A DNA stretch of 30,424 nucleotides from Candidatus Segatella albertsiae (lineage in GTDB: Bacteria; Bacteroidota; Bacteroidia; Bacteroidales; Bacteroidaceae). Shown piece by piece: positions 6,544-13,747 of this stretch. A program made the translations under genes and the position numbers. The notes under the pieces were generated by a model that saw only the letters and a program-made list of their open reading frames with translations, did no database searches and was not told the DNA's origin. The stretch covers positions 1-30,424 of the forward strand of contig DKCU01000108.1 in the NCBI GenBank assembly GCA_002451555.1. The letters run 5' to 3'. Positions within the stretch are counted from its first letter, which is position 1. Each line of letters starts with the position of its first letter.

Positions 6544-7719
6544 TTAAAGAGTCACCTCACAAACTACATAAGACAAAGATTCCTTCCATTGCCCTGGAGT
6601 CATACCCGTCTTCGCCTTGAAAATCTTATAGAGATGGGCATGGCTGGAGAAGCCACACTCAGCAGAAATCGTGTCGTTGTTGTAATGTGGGTTTTCTCGG
6701 AGCATCCTTTGTGCCTCCTGGAATCGGATGTCGCTGAGCCATACTCTGAACGTACTCTTCAGATAACTTTCGAAATACTTGCTGAGTAAATCACGTGGTA
6801 TCTTCAACTTGGCTGACAGCAGCGGCATGTTCATCGTACTGTCGCAGAAGCCGCCCTTCTTACACCAATCATGCAATACTTGCTCTAACTTCACGATTTG
6901 GTCCGCCGACAATCCGCAAGTAGAATCAGTCAAAGAATCGGAAGTTTCCGTATCATCCTCCTTCGTCATCTTATCCTTCTTCGTCATCTTCTCTTCCTCC
7001 GTCAACTCATCTTCCTCCATCAGCTCATCCACTGGCATGATGTTAAAACCATACCCGATGAAACTCATCGTAAAGATAAAGAGAGACAGAAGCATGAAGG
7101 GTCCGATGATGAAAAGGAAAGGTCGATAGGCGATGCCTCCCACCAACACCAACACGGAAGCCGCCATCAGGATATAGCTCGCCCACGTATATCGGTCGTA
7201 TGGCAGCATGTCGGTCGCCGACTCCTCCTCGATAATCTTGCGATGATGACGTATCTCCCTTACCGTCGTACCAATGCAATAGAACATACATGCCACGAAC
7301 AAGCCCAACATGACATACAGCCAGAAGCCTATCTCCAAGCTCCCCTTCTGCCACACGCCGATGGCAAAGACGGCAAGGATGAGCAGGTAACCCAAGGCAC
7401 TCACCCGCTTCATCCGCTTTCGCCCCTCACGGAAACAGATGACATTGAAGGTGCCATAAGAGATGACCAGGGCAATGGGCGTATAGAAGAGGATATTGAC
7501 CAAGGCGCCCATCGAGTCGCTCTGCGCACGGATGCCGTATGCCATCTGCAACACATAATGCGTTGAAAGGAATAGCATGGCTCCACATATCAGCCAGCGA
7601 GAAACCTCGTAGTTATGGTTGAGCCATCTGATTTGGAAGCGTGATACGATAAGCATCAACGCCAATATCGTAGTAATCATGCAGCAAGAGAACTGCAAGA
7701 GGAATAGTTCATTCATCAT
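6544..7719 (-). CDS. Membrane-embedded (7-TM) AraC-family transcriptional regulator
   Basis: 391 residues. The N-terminal 225 residues contain seven hydrophobic segments (about 5-25, 40-60, 70-92, 108-124, 130-152, 178-198, 201-222). An acidic/basic low-complexity linker (231-255) follows, then a C-terminal AraC-type DNA-binding domain from about 280: RDLLSKYFESYLKSTFRVWLSDIRFQEAQRML (first helix-turn-helix) and DTISAECGFSSHAHLYKIFKAKTGMTPGQW (second, with the family signature). The protein is thus a one-component membrane sensor and transcription factor. Its gene ends at a strong terminator and the fimbrial operon begins just beyond on the same strand, so it is the likely local regulator. 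What it senses is not visible from sequence; there is no periplasmic domain of size. Confidence 0.88.
   Translation of the reverse strand: MMNELFLLQFSCCMITTILALMLIVSRFQIRWLNHNYEVSRWLICGAMLFLSTHYVLQMAYGIRAQSDSMGALVNILFYTPIALVISYGTFNVICFREGRKRMKRVSALGYLLILAVFAIGVWQKGSLEIGFWLYVMLGLFVACMFYCIGTTVREIRHHRKIIEEESATDMLPYDRYTWASYILMAASVLVLVGGIAYRPFLFIIGPFMLLSLFIFTMSFIGYGFNIMPVDELMEEDELTEEEKMTKKDKMTKEDDTETSDSLTDSTCGLSADQIVKLEQVLHDWCKKGGFCDSTMNMPLLSAKLKIPRDLLSKYFESYLKSTFRVWLSDIRFQEAQRMLRENPHYNNDTISAECGFSSHAHLYKIFKAKTGMTPGQWKESLSYVVCEVTL
6958..7029 (-). repeat. Four imperfect 18-bp tandem units in the regulator linker
   Basis: The linker of the AraC-type regulator is built of four six-residue units: DELMEE, DELTEE, EKMTKK, DKMTKE. 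At DNA level these are four imperfect 18-bp copies, each starting GA(T/G)(G/A)AG. Acidic and basic units alternate in pairs. Copy-number change would alter the distance between membrane and DNA-binding domain without a frameshift. Confidence 0.7.
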
Positions 7720-7751
7720 CTTGGGATAGACTTTTTGTTATTTTTCGGGTA

Positions 7752-7759
7752 CAAAAATA
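7752..7759 (-). promoter_or_regulatory. Possible -7 box of the regulator gene
   Basis: Minus-strand TATTTTTG fits TAnnTTTG and lies 33 bp before the ATG at 7719. No TTTG is present at 19-20 bp upstream, so the match is partial. Confidence 0.35.
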
Positions 7760-7799
7760 CTAAAAAAGTAGCAAACTTGGCTAAAGTATCATCAGTTTT

Positions 7800-7830
7800 T
7801 TTGTTTAATCACCAATTTTTCATAACTTTG
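7800..7830 (+). promoter_or_regulatory. Bacteroidota promoter for the small lipoprotein gene
   Basis: TTTG at 7800-7803, exactly 19 bp, then TAACTTTG at 7823-7830: a full match to the Bacteroidota primary sigma factor consensus. Predicted start of transcription near 7837, 38 nt before the ATG at 7875. Confidence 0.8.
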
Positions 7831-7874
7831 CAGCAGATAAAAACTATTTGATAAAGACTGAAAAAAAATATTGA

Positions 7875-8258
7875 ATGAAAAAGATTATTTATAGCATCAT
7901 GGCTCTCGCATTCATGGCATCATGCACCGAGAGCATCGAAGACAAGGCAGCTCGCGAGGCGAAGGAATACACGGAGAAGGTGTGCCCTACCCCGTTTGTC
8001 AATGACGGTAGAACGGACAGTGCCACCTTTGACAAGGCATCACATACCTATATTTATTATATGACTTTGCGTGGAAAGGCTGACAACGCCCTGCTCATCA
8101 AGCAAAACCACAAGAAGCTCTATGATGCGCAGAAACAATCGCTCGACAACAATCCTGGACTGAAGAAATACAAGGAGGCACATTTCTCCTTTAGATTCAT
8201 CTACCATTCGGCTAAGAATCCAAAGGAAGTTTTGCTGGATGATACTTTTAAGTATTAA
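7875..8258 (+). CDS. Small lipoprotein of unknown function
   Basis: 127 residues. MKKIIYSIMALAFMASC is a short lipoprotein signal with lipobox FMASC (cysteine 17). The rest is hydrophilic and Lys-rich (TYIYYMTLRGKADNALLIKQNHKKLYDAQKQSLDNNPGLKKYKEAHFSFRFIYHSAKNPKEVL) and may form a small alpha/beta domain. No family recognised. It has its own canonical promoter and is transcribed divergently from the AraC-type regulator, so it is a separate single-gene unit; a link to the fimbrial system is possible but unsupported. Confidence 0.75.
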   Translation: MKKIIYSIMALAFMASCTESIEDKAAREAKEYTEKVCPTPFVNDGRTDSATFDKASHTYIYYMTLRGKADNALLIKQNHKKLYDAQKQSLDNNPGLKKYKEAHFSFRFIYHSAKNPKEVLLDDTFKY

Positions 8259-8362
8259 AAGACATAATAATGTAATAAGCTACAGAACTTTCACAAGTAA
8301 TCAAGAATCGCCCTAAAAGGCAATAGCAACAAGGAGAGTGTGTCAAAAGTCATACCCAATGC

Positions 8363-8375
8363 GCCCTGAAAGGGC
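8363..8375. repeat. REP-like GCCCT-GAA-AGGGC palindrome
   Basis: GCCCT and AGGGC around a 3-nt loop in the 500-bp spacer after the small lipoprotein gene. A degenerate partner, cgCCCTAAAAGGca, lies at 8309-8322. Such short GC-rich hairpins in an AT-rich spacer resemble dispersed REP-type elements; whether this motif recurs in the genome cannot be seen here. Confidence 0.35.
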
Positions 8376-8424
8376 AAAAGCTTTATTCTCATTTAAGTAT
8401 TAATCTCTTCGCACCCAAAAGAAG

Positions 8425-8512
8425 TTGTCTTTGCTTCTTGATATATTTGTCTTTACTTCCTGAAATAATTGTCATTGCTTCCTGAAGTATTTGTCATTGC
8501 TTCCTTAATAAT
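8425..8512. repeat. Four-copy 22-bp tandem repeat
   Basis: Copies begin at 8425, 8447, 8469 and 8491, each TTGTC(T/A)TT(G/A)CTTC followed by a variable AT-rich half. The period is exactly 22 bp with no spacers, so it is not a CRISPR array. It lies in the 8259-8757 spacer, which contains no credible gene. Confidence 0.8.
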
Positions 8513-8516
8513 TCTC

Positions 8517-8578
8517 CATTCCGTGTCACGGAATGTACATTCCAAGTCTTTGAACGGCCGTTCCGTGACACGGAACGG
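8517..8578. repeat. Pair of near-identical palindromes TTCCGTG-N-CACGGAA
   Basis: First palindrome 8517-8535 (9-bp arms, T centre), second 8558-8578 (10-bp arms, A centre). Their centres are 42 bp apart, i.e. about four helical turns. They directly follow the 22-bp tandem repeats. Could be a dimeric regulator site pair or part of a dispersed intergenic repeat unit. Confidence 0.7.
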
Positions 8579-8650
8579 AGATTTCTTTCCCTTGCGAAGA
8601 CAATTACAAGAGGTTATAAAGATAAATACATCCAAGACTATAGAAAAATG

Positions 8651-8688
8651 AAACGCCATATAGGAGAGCCTTTTCCTATATGGCGTTT
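8651..8688. terminator. Bidirectional terminator, end of pheT-yebC operon
   Basis: Perfect 15-bp stem (8651-8665 with 8674-8688), 8-nt loop. On the minus strand the hairpin is followed by CATTTTTC; on the plus strand by TTAAATG. It lies 70 bp beyond the stop of the TSCPD gene and can also stop rightward transcripts from the small lipoprotein gene. Confidence 0.85.
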
Positions 8689-8757
8689 TAAATGAATCCC
8701 CAAAGTAAGGGATATTGAATACTATAAGTTGTGATATTGAATTCTATAATCAGAATA

Positions 8758-9039
8758 TTAATATCCCATTTGTTCCAAGGCCGTAGCCAATTGGTCTGGG
8801 CAGCTCGTAGGTTTGTTACCACACTTGATACCCTTCAAGCGAGCGATAACCTCCTTCGCCTTCATATCACGTATCAAGGCACAGACTCCTTGTGTATTAC
8901 CATCGCAACCACCGATGAACTGAGCATCTCTTACTACTCCATCATCATCGACACTGATGCAAATATACTTGGAGCAAGTGCCATGGGTCTGATAGGTCAC
9001 CTTTTTCAAGGTGTCCTTTTTGGTTTCTTGAATAGCCAT
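8758..9039 (-). CDS. TSCPD-domain protein (TIGR03905 family)
   Basis: 93 residues, a complete single TSCPD domain. The diagnostic signature is present: YQTHGTCSKYI at the start, FIGGCDGNTQGV in the middle, and GIKCGNKPTSCPDQLATAL at the end, with four conserved cysteines (in THGTC, GGCDG, IKCGN and TSCPD) plus one in GVCAL. The same domain occurs at the C-terminus of some ribonucleotide reductases, where cysteines are thought to bind metal or take part in redox; the function of the stand-alone form is unknown. It starts 1 bp after the yebC stop and is the last gene of the pheT-yebC operon. Confidence 0.88.
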   Translation of the reverse strand: MAIQETKKDTLKKVTYQTHGTCSKYICISVDDDGVVRDAQFIGGCDGNTQGVCALIRDMKAKEVIARLKGIKCGNKPTSCPDQLATALEQMGY

Positions 9040-9040
9040 A

Positions 9041-9784
9041 TTACTCTGCGTCAGCAGGAATCTCTGGCTTCATGTTGGTATAGACAGTCTGAACGTCATC
9101 AAACTCCTCCAACTTCTCCACCATCTTGTCGATAGTCTCACGCTCCTCGGCTGTAACATCCTTCAAGTCGTTAGGGATGTAGGTGAACTCAGCACCTGTT
9201 ACCTCGAAGCCCTCAGCCTCCAAGTGCTTCTGGATTTCGCCGAAACTTGTAGGAGCACCATAGATAGTTACCTCGTTGGTTTCCTCATCCTCATCGTACT
9301 CGTCCTCTACGCCATAGTCGATCAAGTCGAGAATCAACTCGTCCATATCCAAGCCATCCTTCTTCTTGAATGTGAACACTGCCTTGTGGTCGAAGAGGAA
9401 TGACAAAGAACCTGTATTACCAAGGTTACCGCTGAACTTGTTGAATACAGAACGAACATCGGCAACGGTACGAGTGGTGTTATCGGTCAAGGTATCAACG
9501 AACACTGCCACTCCGTGAGGGCCATATCCCTCGTAAGTTACCTCCTTGTAATCACTGGTGTCCTTACCACAAGCGTTCTTGATGGCACGAGTGATGTTAT
9601 CCTTAGGCATGTTCTCACGCTTACAGTTAGCGATGATGGCACGCAATGTTGGGTTGTTCTCAGGCTCTGGACCGCCAGCCTTTACTGCAATTGCAATCTG
9701 CTTACCTAACTTTGTAAATGTCTTGGCCATGTGGCCCCATCTTTTCAGCTTTGTAGCTTTACGATATTCAAATGCTCTTCCCAT
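9041..9784 (-). CDS. yebC: YebC/PmpR (TACO1) family protein
   Basis: 247 residues, normal family length. It begins MGRAFEYRKATKLKRWGHMAKTFTKL, a Bacteroidota variant of the usual AGHSKWxxIKHxK start, followed by NPTLRAIIANCKRENMPKDNITRAIK and the family core YEGYGPHGVAVFVDTLTDNTTRTVADVRSVFNKFSGNLG, with LEAEGFEVTGAEFTYIPND in the C-terminal domain. Long annotated as a DNA-binding regulator; homologues act in translation (TACO1 and bacterial YebC proteins at polyproline stretches). The gene lies 32 bp downstream of pheT, consistent with a translation-linked operon. Confidence 0.95.
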   Translation of the reverse strand: MGRAFEYRKATKLKRWGHMAKTFTKLGKQIAIAVKAGGPEPENNPTLRAIIANCKRENMPKDNITRAIKNACGKDTSDYKEVTYEGYGPHGVAVFVDTLTDNTTRTVADVRSVFNKFSGNLGNTGSLSFLFDHKAVFTFKKKDGLDMDELILDLIDYGVEDEYDEDEETNEVTIYGAPTSFGEIQKHLEAEGFEVTGAEFTYIPNDLKDVTAEERETIDKMVEKLEEFDDVQTVYTNMKPEIPADAE

Positions 9785-9816
9785 TGGAATTTAATTTTTA
9801 TTTATTGTTATACTTA

Positions 9817-12285
9817 TTATCTCAATTCTGCCTTCAACTTTCCTGTCAAGTTGGCGATGAGCTTCTTCATGATGGCATCAATCTGCTTGTCATTCAGCGT
9901 CTTTTCCTCATCCTGAAGGATGAAGTTGACGGCATAGCTCTTCTTACCCTCTGGCAAGTTCTTACCCTCATAGACATCGAAGAGAACGACACTCTTGAGG
10001 AGTTTCTTCTCGGTCTGACGGGCAATCTGCTCGATCTGCTCGAACTCCACGTTCTTATCCACGAGCAACGCCAAGTCACGGCTTACTGATGGATACTTGC
10101 TGATGTCGGTATAGGTGAGGTTCACCTTCTTGATGGCCTTCATCAAGTTGTCCCAGTGAACATCTGCATAGAACACATCCTGCTCGATGTCGAACGCCTT
10201 CTTCAACTTGTGGCTCAAGATACCGAGTTCTACCAACACCTTGCCTGGACGTGTCTCATACTGCACACCCTTGGCGAAGATATTGTTGTCGCTGTGCTTA
10301 ACCACCACATTATTGGCTGGCATACCCACACGACGGAGGATGTTCTCTACCACAGCCTTCAACTCGTAGATGCTGCTCTGCTCATCAGCATGAGCCCAGT
10401 TGCCTTCTACTCGCTTACCGGTGATGAAGAGAGAGATGTGACCTTCCTGAGTGTAACCCTTGATAGGATTCTCAGCCACCCATTTCTCCTTATTATATAT
10501 ATAGGTGTTACCTACCTCGAAGAACTTCAAGTTCTGGCTCTTGTGGTTGATGTTGCGAGATACACTCTCCAAACCACCGAAGAGCATGGTCTGACGCATC
10601 ACACCGAGGTCGGCGCTCAATGGGTTCATCACCTTCACCGTATGCTCATCAGGATACTTGTTGAGGTCGAAATCCGTATAGTAGCTTGCCTTGGTGAGGG
10701 AGTTGTTCAAGATTTCCATGAAGCCCTCGCCTACCAACTGCTCAGCCACGATATTCTGGGTGTGATAAGCCTTGTCCTCATCACCCTGGACAGTCAGGGA
10801 ACTCTTCAACTGGGTAGGAATCTCCACATTGTTGTATCCATAGATACGGAGGATATCCTCCACCACGTCGCAAGGACGCTGCACATCCACACGATAAGGA
10901 GGAACGAGGAGGTCGATACCCTCGGCATCTTCCTTCACAATCTTCATCTCCAAGGAAGTAGCAATATTCTTGATGGTCTCGGCACCAATCTCCTTGCCGA
11001 TGAGACGATGAGCGTACTCATAGTTTAAGCGAACAGGGAAGTCCTGGATAGGCTCTGGATATACATCCTTGATTTGCATGCTGATCTTACCACCAGCGAG
11101 TTGCTTGCAGAGGATGGCAGCCTGCTTCAAGGCGTAAATCTGACCATTAGGATCGACACCACGCTCGAAACGATAGCTGGCATCGGTGCTCAATCCATGG
11201 CGACGTGCGCTCTTGCGAATCCAAGTTGGGTGGAAGTAAGCACTCTCCAAAACCACGTTCTTGGTTGTCTCGTAGGTACCAGAGCCCTTGCCACCGAAGA
11301 TACCGGCGATACACATAGGCTCCTCGGCATTGCAGATGCTCAAGTCGTGCTCACCAAGGGTATGCTCCTCACCATCGAGGGTAATGAACTTCGTACCCTC
11401 TGGCTGGGTACGAACCACAATCTTGTGACCTGTCACCATGTCGGCATCGAAGCAGTGCAAAGGCTGACCGTAAGCCATCATGATGTAGTTGGTGATATCC
11501 ACGATGTTGTTGATAGGACGCAAGCCGATGATGTTCAACTTATCCTGCAACCACTTAGGGCTCTCCTTCACCTCGCAGTCGGTGATGCTGACACAAGCAT
11601 AACGCTTGCAAGCCTCGTGGTTCTGAATCTCCACCTCGATAGGAAGTTCCTCGTTATCCACCTTGAACTCATCGCAAGAAGGGCGATGCAAGCTGGTCTT
11701 GTAGCCATTCTGCTTCAACCAAGCATAGAGGTCGCGAGCCACGCCATAGTGACCGAGCGCATCGGCACGGTTGGCAGTGATGTCAATCTCGATGAGCCAG
11801 TCGCTCTCCAAGTGATAGTATTCAGCGGCAGGCTGACCCACAGGAGCATCCTCAGGGAGGACGATGATACCCGCATGGTCGGTACCGACACCGATCTCAT
11901 CCTCGGCACAAATCATGCCCATGCTCTCCACACCACGGAGCTTGCTCTTCTTGATTGTAAAACTCTGGTCGCCGTCGTAAAGCACGCAGCCCAAGTCGGC
12001 TACGATGACCTTCTGACCAGCGGCAACGTTAGGAGCACCGCAGACAATCTGCTGAGGCTCGCCCTTGCCAAGGTCAACGGTAGTAACATGGAGGTGATCG
12101 CTATTAGGATGCATCTCGCAAGTCAATACTTTACCTACGTAAAGACCTTTCAACCCACCCTTGATGGATTGAACTTCTTCCAAAGCGTCAACTTCGAGTC
12201 CGCAGGAGGTCAGCGCGTCCGCAACTTCCTGAGGAGTCAAGTCGAAATCGACGTATTCTTTAAGCCATTTGTAAGAAACGTTCAT
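9817..12285 (-). CDS. pheT: Phenylalanine--tRNA ligase beta subunit
   Basis: 822 residues, full length. Domains in order: N-terminal B1 helix region (MNVSYKWLKEYVDF), EMAP/tRNA-binding fold at about 40-155 (VGKVLTCEMHPNSDHLHVTTVDLG), B3/B4 editing domain (YACVSITDCEVKESPKWLQDKL, NIVDITNYIMMAYGQPLHCFDADM), B5 (VRLNYEYAHRLIGKEI to VVEDILRIYGYNNV), the catalytic-like core, and a C-terminal FDX-ACB anticodon-binding domain (YTDISKYPSVSRDLALLVDKNVEFEQI). With PheS it forms the alpha2-beta2 enzyme charging tRNA-Phe; pheS is not in this window. First gene of the operon with yebC and the TSCPD gene, transcribed divergently from comEC. Confidence 0.98.
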   Translation of the reverse strand: MNVSYKWLKEYVDFDLTPQEVADALTSCGLEVDALEEVQSIKGGLKGLYVGKVLTCEMHPNSDHLHVTTVDLGKGEPQQIVCGAPNVAAGQKVIVADLGCVLYDGDQSFTIKKSKLRGVESMGMICAEDEIGVGTDHAGIIVLPEDAPVGQPAAEYYHLESDWLIEIDITANRADALGHYGVARDLYAWLKQNGYKTSLHRPSCDEFKVDNEELPIEVEIQNHEACKRYACVSITDCEVKESPKWLQDKLNIIGLRPINNIVDITNYIMMAYGQPLHCFDADMVTGHKIVVRTQPEGTKFITLDGEEHTLGEHDLSICNAEEPMCIAGIFGGKGSGTYETTKNVVLESAYFHPTWIRKSARRHGLSTDASYRFERGVDPNGQIYALKQAAILCKQLAGGKISMQIKDVYPEPIQDFPVRLNYEYAHRLIGKEIGAETIKNIATSLEMKIVKEDAEGIDLLVPPYRVDVQRPCDVVEDILRIYGYNNVEIPTQLKSSLTVQGDEDKAYHTQNIVAEQLVGEGFMEILNNSLTKASYYTDFDLNKYPDEHTVKVMNPLSADLGVMRQTMLFGGLESVSRNINHKSQNLKFFEVGNTYIYNKEKWVAENPIKGYTQEGHISLFITGKRVEGNWAHADEQSSIYELKAVVENILRRVGMPANNVVVKHSDNNIFAKGVQYETRPGKVLVELGILSHKLKKAFDIEQDVFYADVHWDNLMKAIKKVNLTYTDISKYPSVSRDLALLVDKNVEFEQIEQIARQTEKKLLKSVVLFDVYEGKNLPEGKKSYAVNFILQDEEKTLNDKQIDAIMKKLIANLTGKLKAELR

Positions 12286-12389
12286 TATAATGATTTTTAT
12301 TGTATTTTCTATTTGTCTCTAACCGAGTTATCTTCCTCGATTTTCGGCTGTTTCTTCGAAACATTTGTATTGTTTTCTCTAAAACTTTG

Positions 12390-12397
12390 CAAAAATA
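12390..12397 (-). promoter_or_regulatory. -7 box of the pheT operon
   Basis: Minus-strand TATTTTTG (12397-12390) fits TAnnTTTG; no good TTTG at 19-20 bp upstream. The predicted leader of about 100 nt before the ATG at 12285 is long enough for leader control, but I see no clear Phe-codon-rich leader peptide or T-box. Confidence 0.45.
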
Positions 12398-12431
12398 CAA
12401 AAAAAACTAGATTTAGACGAAAAATTATTCG

Positions 12432-12439
12432 TATATTTG
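12432..12439 (+). promoter_or_regulatory. -7 box of comEC
   Basis: TATATTTG matches TAnnTTTG, 43 bp before the ATG at 12482. The -33 element is degenerate. Together with the pheT box it forms a divergent promoter pair 35 bp apart. Confidence 0.5.
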
Positions 12440-12481
12440 CACTTATTAAAAGTTTAAGTAGGATTTTAGAGGAAAAAGTAT

Positions 12482-13747
12482 ATGCGAAAGTTAGAATCTT
12501 CACATTTTACGCCGTTGATGAACATCAGTATTCCGCTGACGTTAGGAATCGTTGTAGGCAAACTCGGACATGGGCATTTCGACACGCTTTATTGGCTCAT
12601 GGCAAGTCTCTTGTCATGGGGTATTTCATTCGTACTTCACCGAATCCACTTCCCTGTACATGGCTCCATAAAGCAATGTCTCTCCCTCTATTTCTGCATC
12701 TTCTGCATGGGAGGATTGCTGGTTTCCCATCAAGAAGACAAGATGCAAGAAAGCATTCAAGTCATCAGTCAGGAAGAGTTGTCTTCGCTCGACCGCACAC
12801 TCATGAGCGTTCAAACTTTCCGAAACAATGTTTCACAAAAGATGCAAAGCCTCGGTATCAAGGACCAAGACTTCGCCGTCATCTCAGCCATGACCTTAGG
12901 AGAGAAGACGGCATTGACAAAAGAGACAAAGGAGATTTATTCCATATCAGGAGCCAGTCATGTATTGGCTGTCAGCGGATTGCACATCGGCATCATCTTC
13001 CAACTGTTCGTCCTATTGCTAGGGGGAAGAAGACGGTCCGTCCTCACCTTATCCCTGTCGATGATAGCCATCTGGACATACGTATTGTTTATCGGGATGC
13101 CGGCCAGTGCCATGCGCTCGGCGACGATGATTAGCATCTGTTGCTTTGCCATGCTAGCCCATCGTGAAGCCTTGTCGGTCAACAATCTTTGCTTTGCCTA
13201 CGTTCTCATGCTCCTCTGCAATCCGCTCTATCTCTTCGACATCAGTTTTCAGATGTCCTTCCTTGCCGTCTTCTCTATTATGCTTTTCGCCCCGGGCATA
13301 CAAGATTGCTTCACTGGGAGTAACGACGGGCGTATCTTCAAATGGTTGAAAGGAATGTCTTGCATGTCGTTGGCAGCCCAAATTGGCACGATGCCACTCA
13401 TCGTTTATTATTTCGGACGCATCTCTTGCTATTCGCTTCTCACAGGATTCATCGCCATCCCCGCTGCAACTGCCATTCTCTATCTGTCAGCCTCAGCCAT
13501 GCTTATCGCCCTTTTCACATCTATCCCATACATCACGTTTCTCACCACTCCCCTCTTGCAGTTCGTGGCGAGTTGCCTCGTCAGCATCACCCAAGCTTGC
13601 AATACAGCCCTGAAACTCACGACCATGCTGCCAGGAGCCAGCATCGAGGGGATAAAACTAAATATCCCACAACTCTGCCTCCTCTACTTCAGCATAGTTG
13701 TGGGATATATACTTATTCGAAGACTTCGTCGATTCCATTCTCGCTGA
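12482..13747 (+). CDS. comEC: ComEC/Rec2-family DNA uptake channel protein, minimal form
   Basis: 421 residues, polytopic. After two or three N-terminal helices comes the Competence domain: DFAVISAMTLGEKTALTKETKEIYSISGASHVLAVSGLHIGIIFQL contains the family signature (ALxLGxxxxL...Y...G..H.LAVSGLH), followed by YVLFIGMPASAMRSATM, DISFQMSFLAVFSIMLF and AAQIGTMPLIVYYFGRIS. In full ComEC proteins the channel carries single-stranded DNA into the cytoplasm during transformation. Here the OB-fold (DUF4131-type) domain before the core is reduced to about 40 residues and there is no C-terminal metallo-beta-lactamase domain, so the protein is much shorter than classical ComEC. It overlaps the 3' end of the convergent PBP gene by 35 bp. 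Confidence 0.88.
   Translation: MRKLESSHFTPLMNISIPLTLGIVVGKLGHGHFDTLYWLMASLLSWGISFVLHRIHFPVHGSIKQCLSLYFCIFCMGGLLVSHQEDKMQESIQVISQEELSSLDRTLMSVQTFRNNVSQKMQSLGIKDQDFAVISAMTLGEKTALTKETKEIYSISGASHVLAVSGLHIGIIFQLFVLLLGGRRRSVLTLSLSMIAIWTYVLFIGMPASAMRSATMISICCFAMLAHREALSVNNLCFAYVLMLLCNPLYLFDISFQMSFLAVFSIMLFAPGIQDCFTGSNDGRIFKWLKGMSCMSLAAQIGTMPLIVYYFGRISCYSLLTGFIAIPAATAILYLSASAMLIALFTSIPYITFLTTPLLQFVASCLVSITQACNTALKLTTMLPGASIEGIKLNIPQLCLLYFSIVVGYILIRRLRRFHSR

Noticed and set aside
8425..8512. CRISPR array
   Set aside because: Units are contiguous 22-bp repeats with no unique spacers and no cas genes nearby.
8453..8659. Short open frames on both strands in the 8.4-8.66 kb spacer
   Set aside because: They consist of translated tandem repeats and palindromes; no start context or protein-like pattern.
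12286..12481. T-box or attenuator in the pheT leader
   Set aside because: No T-box motif, no Phe-rich leader peptide and no stable hairpin with T-run seen on the minus strand.
11074..13134. Long plus-strand open frame (686 codons) opposite pheT and running into comEC
   Set aside because: It is antisense to pheT, whose complete domain set is recognisable; the plus frame has no domain, odd composition (many His, Leu, Thr) and changes to an out-of-frame reading of comEC.
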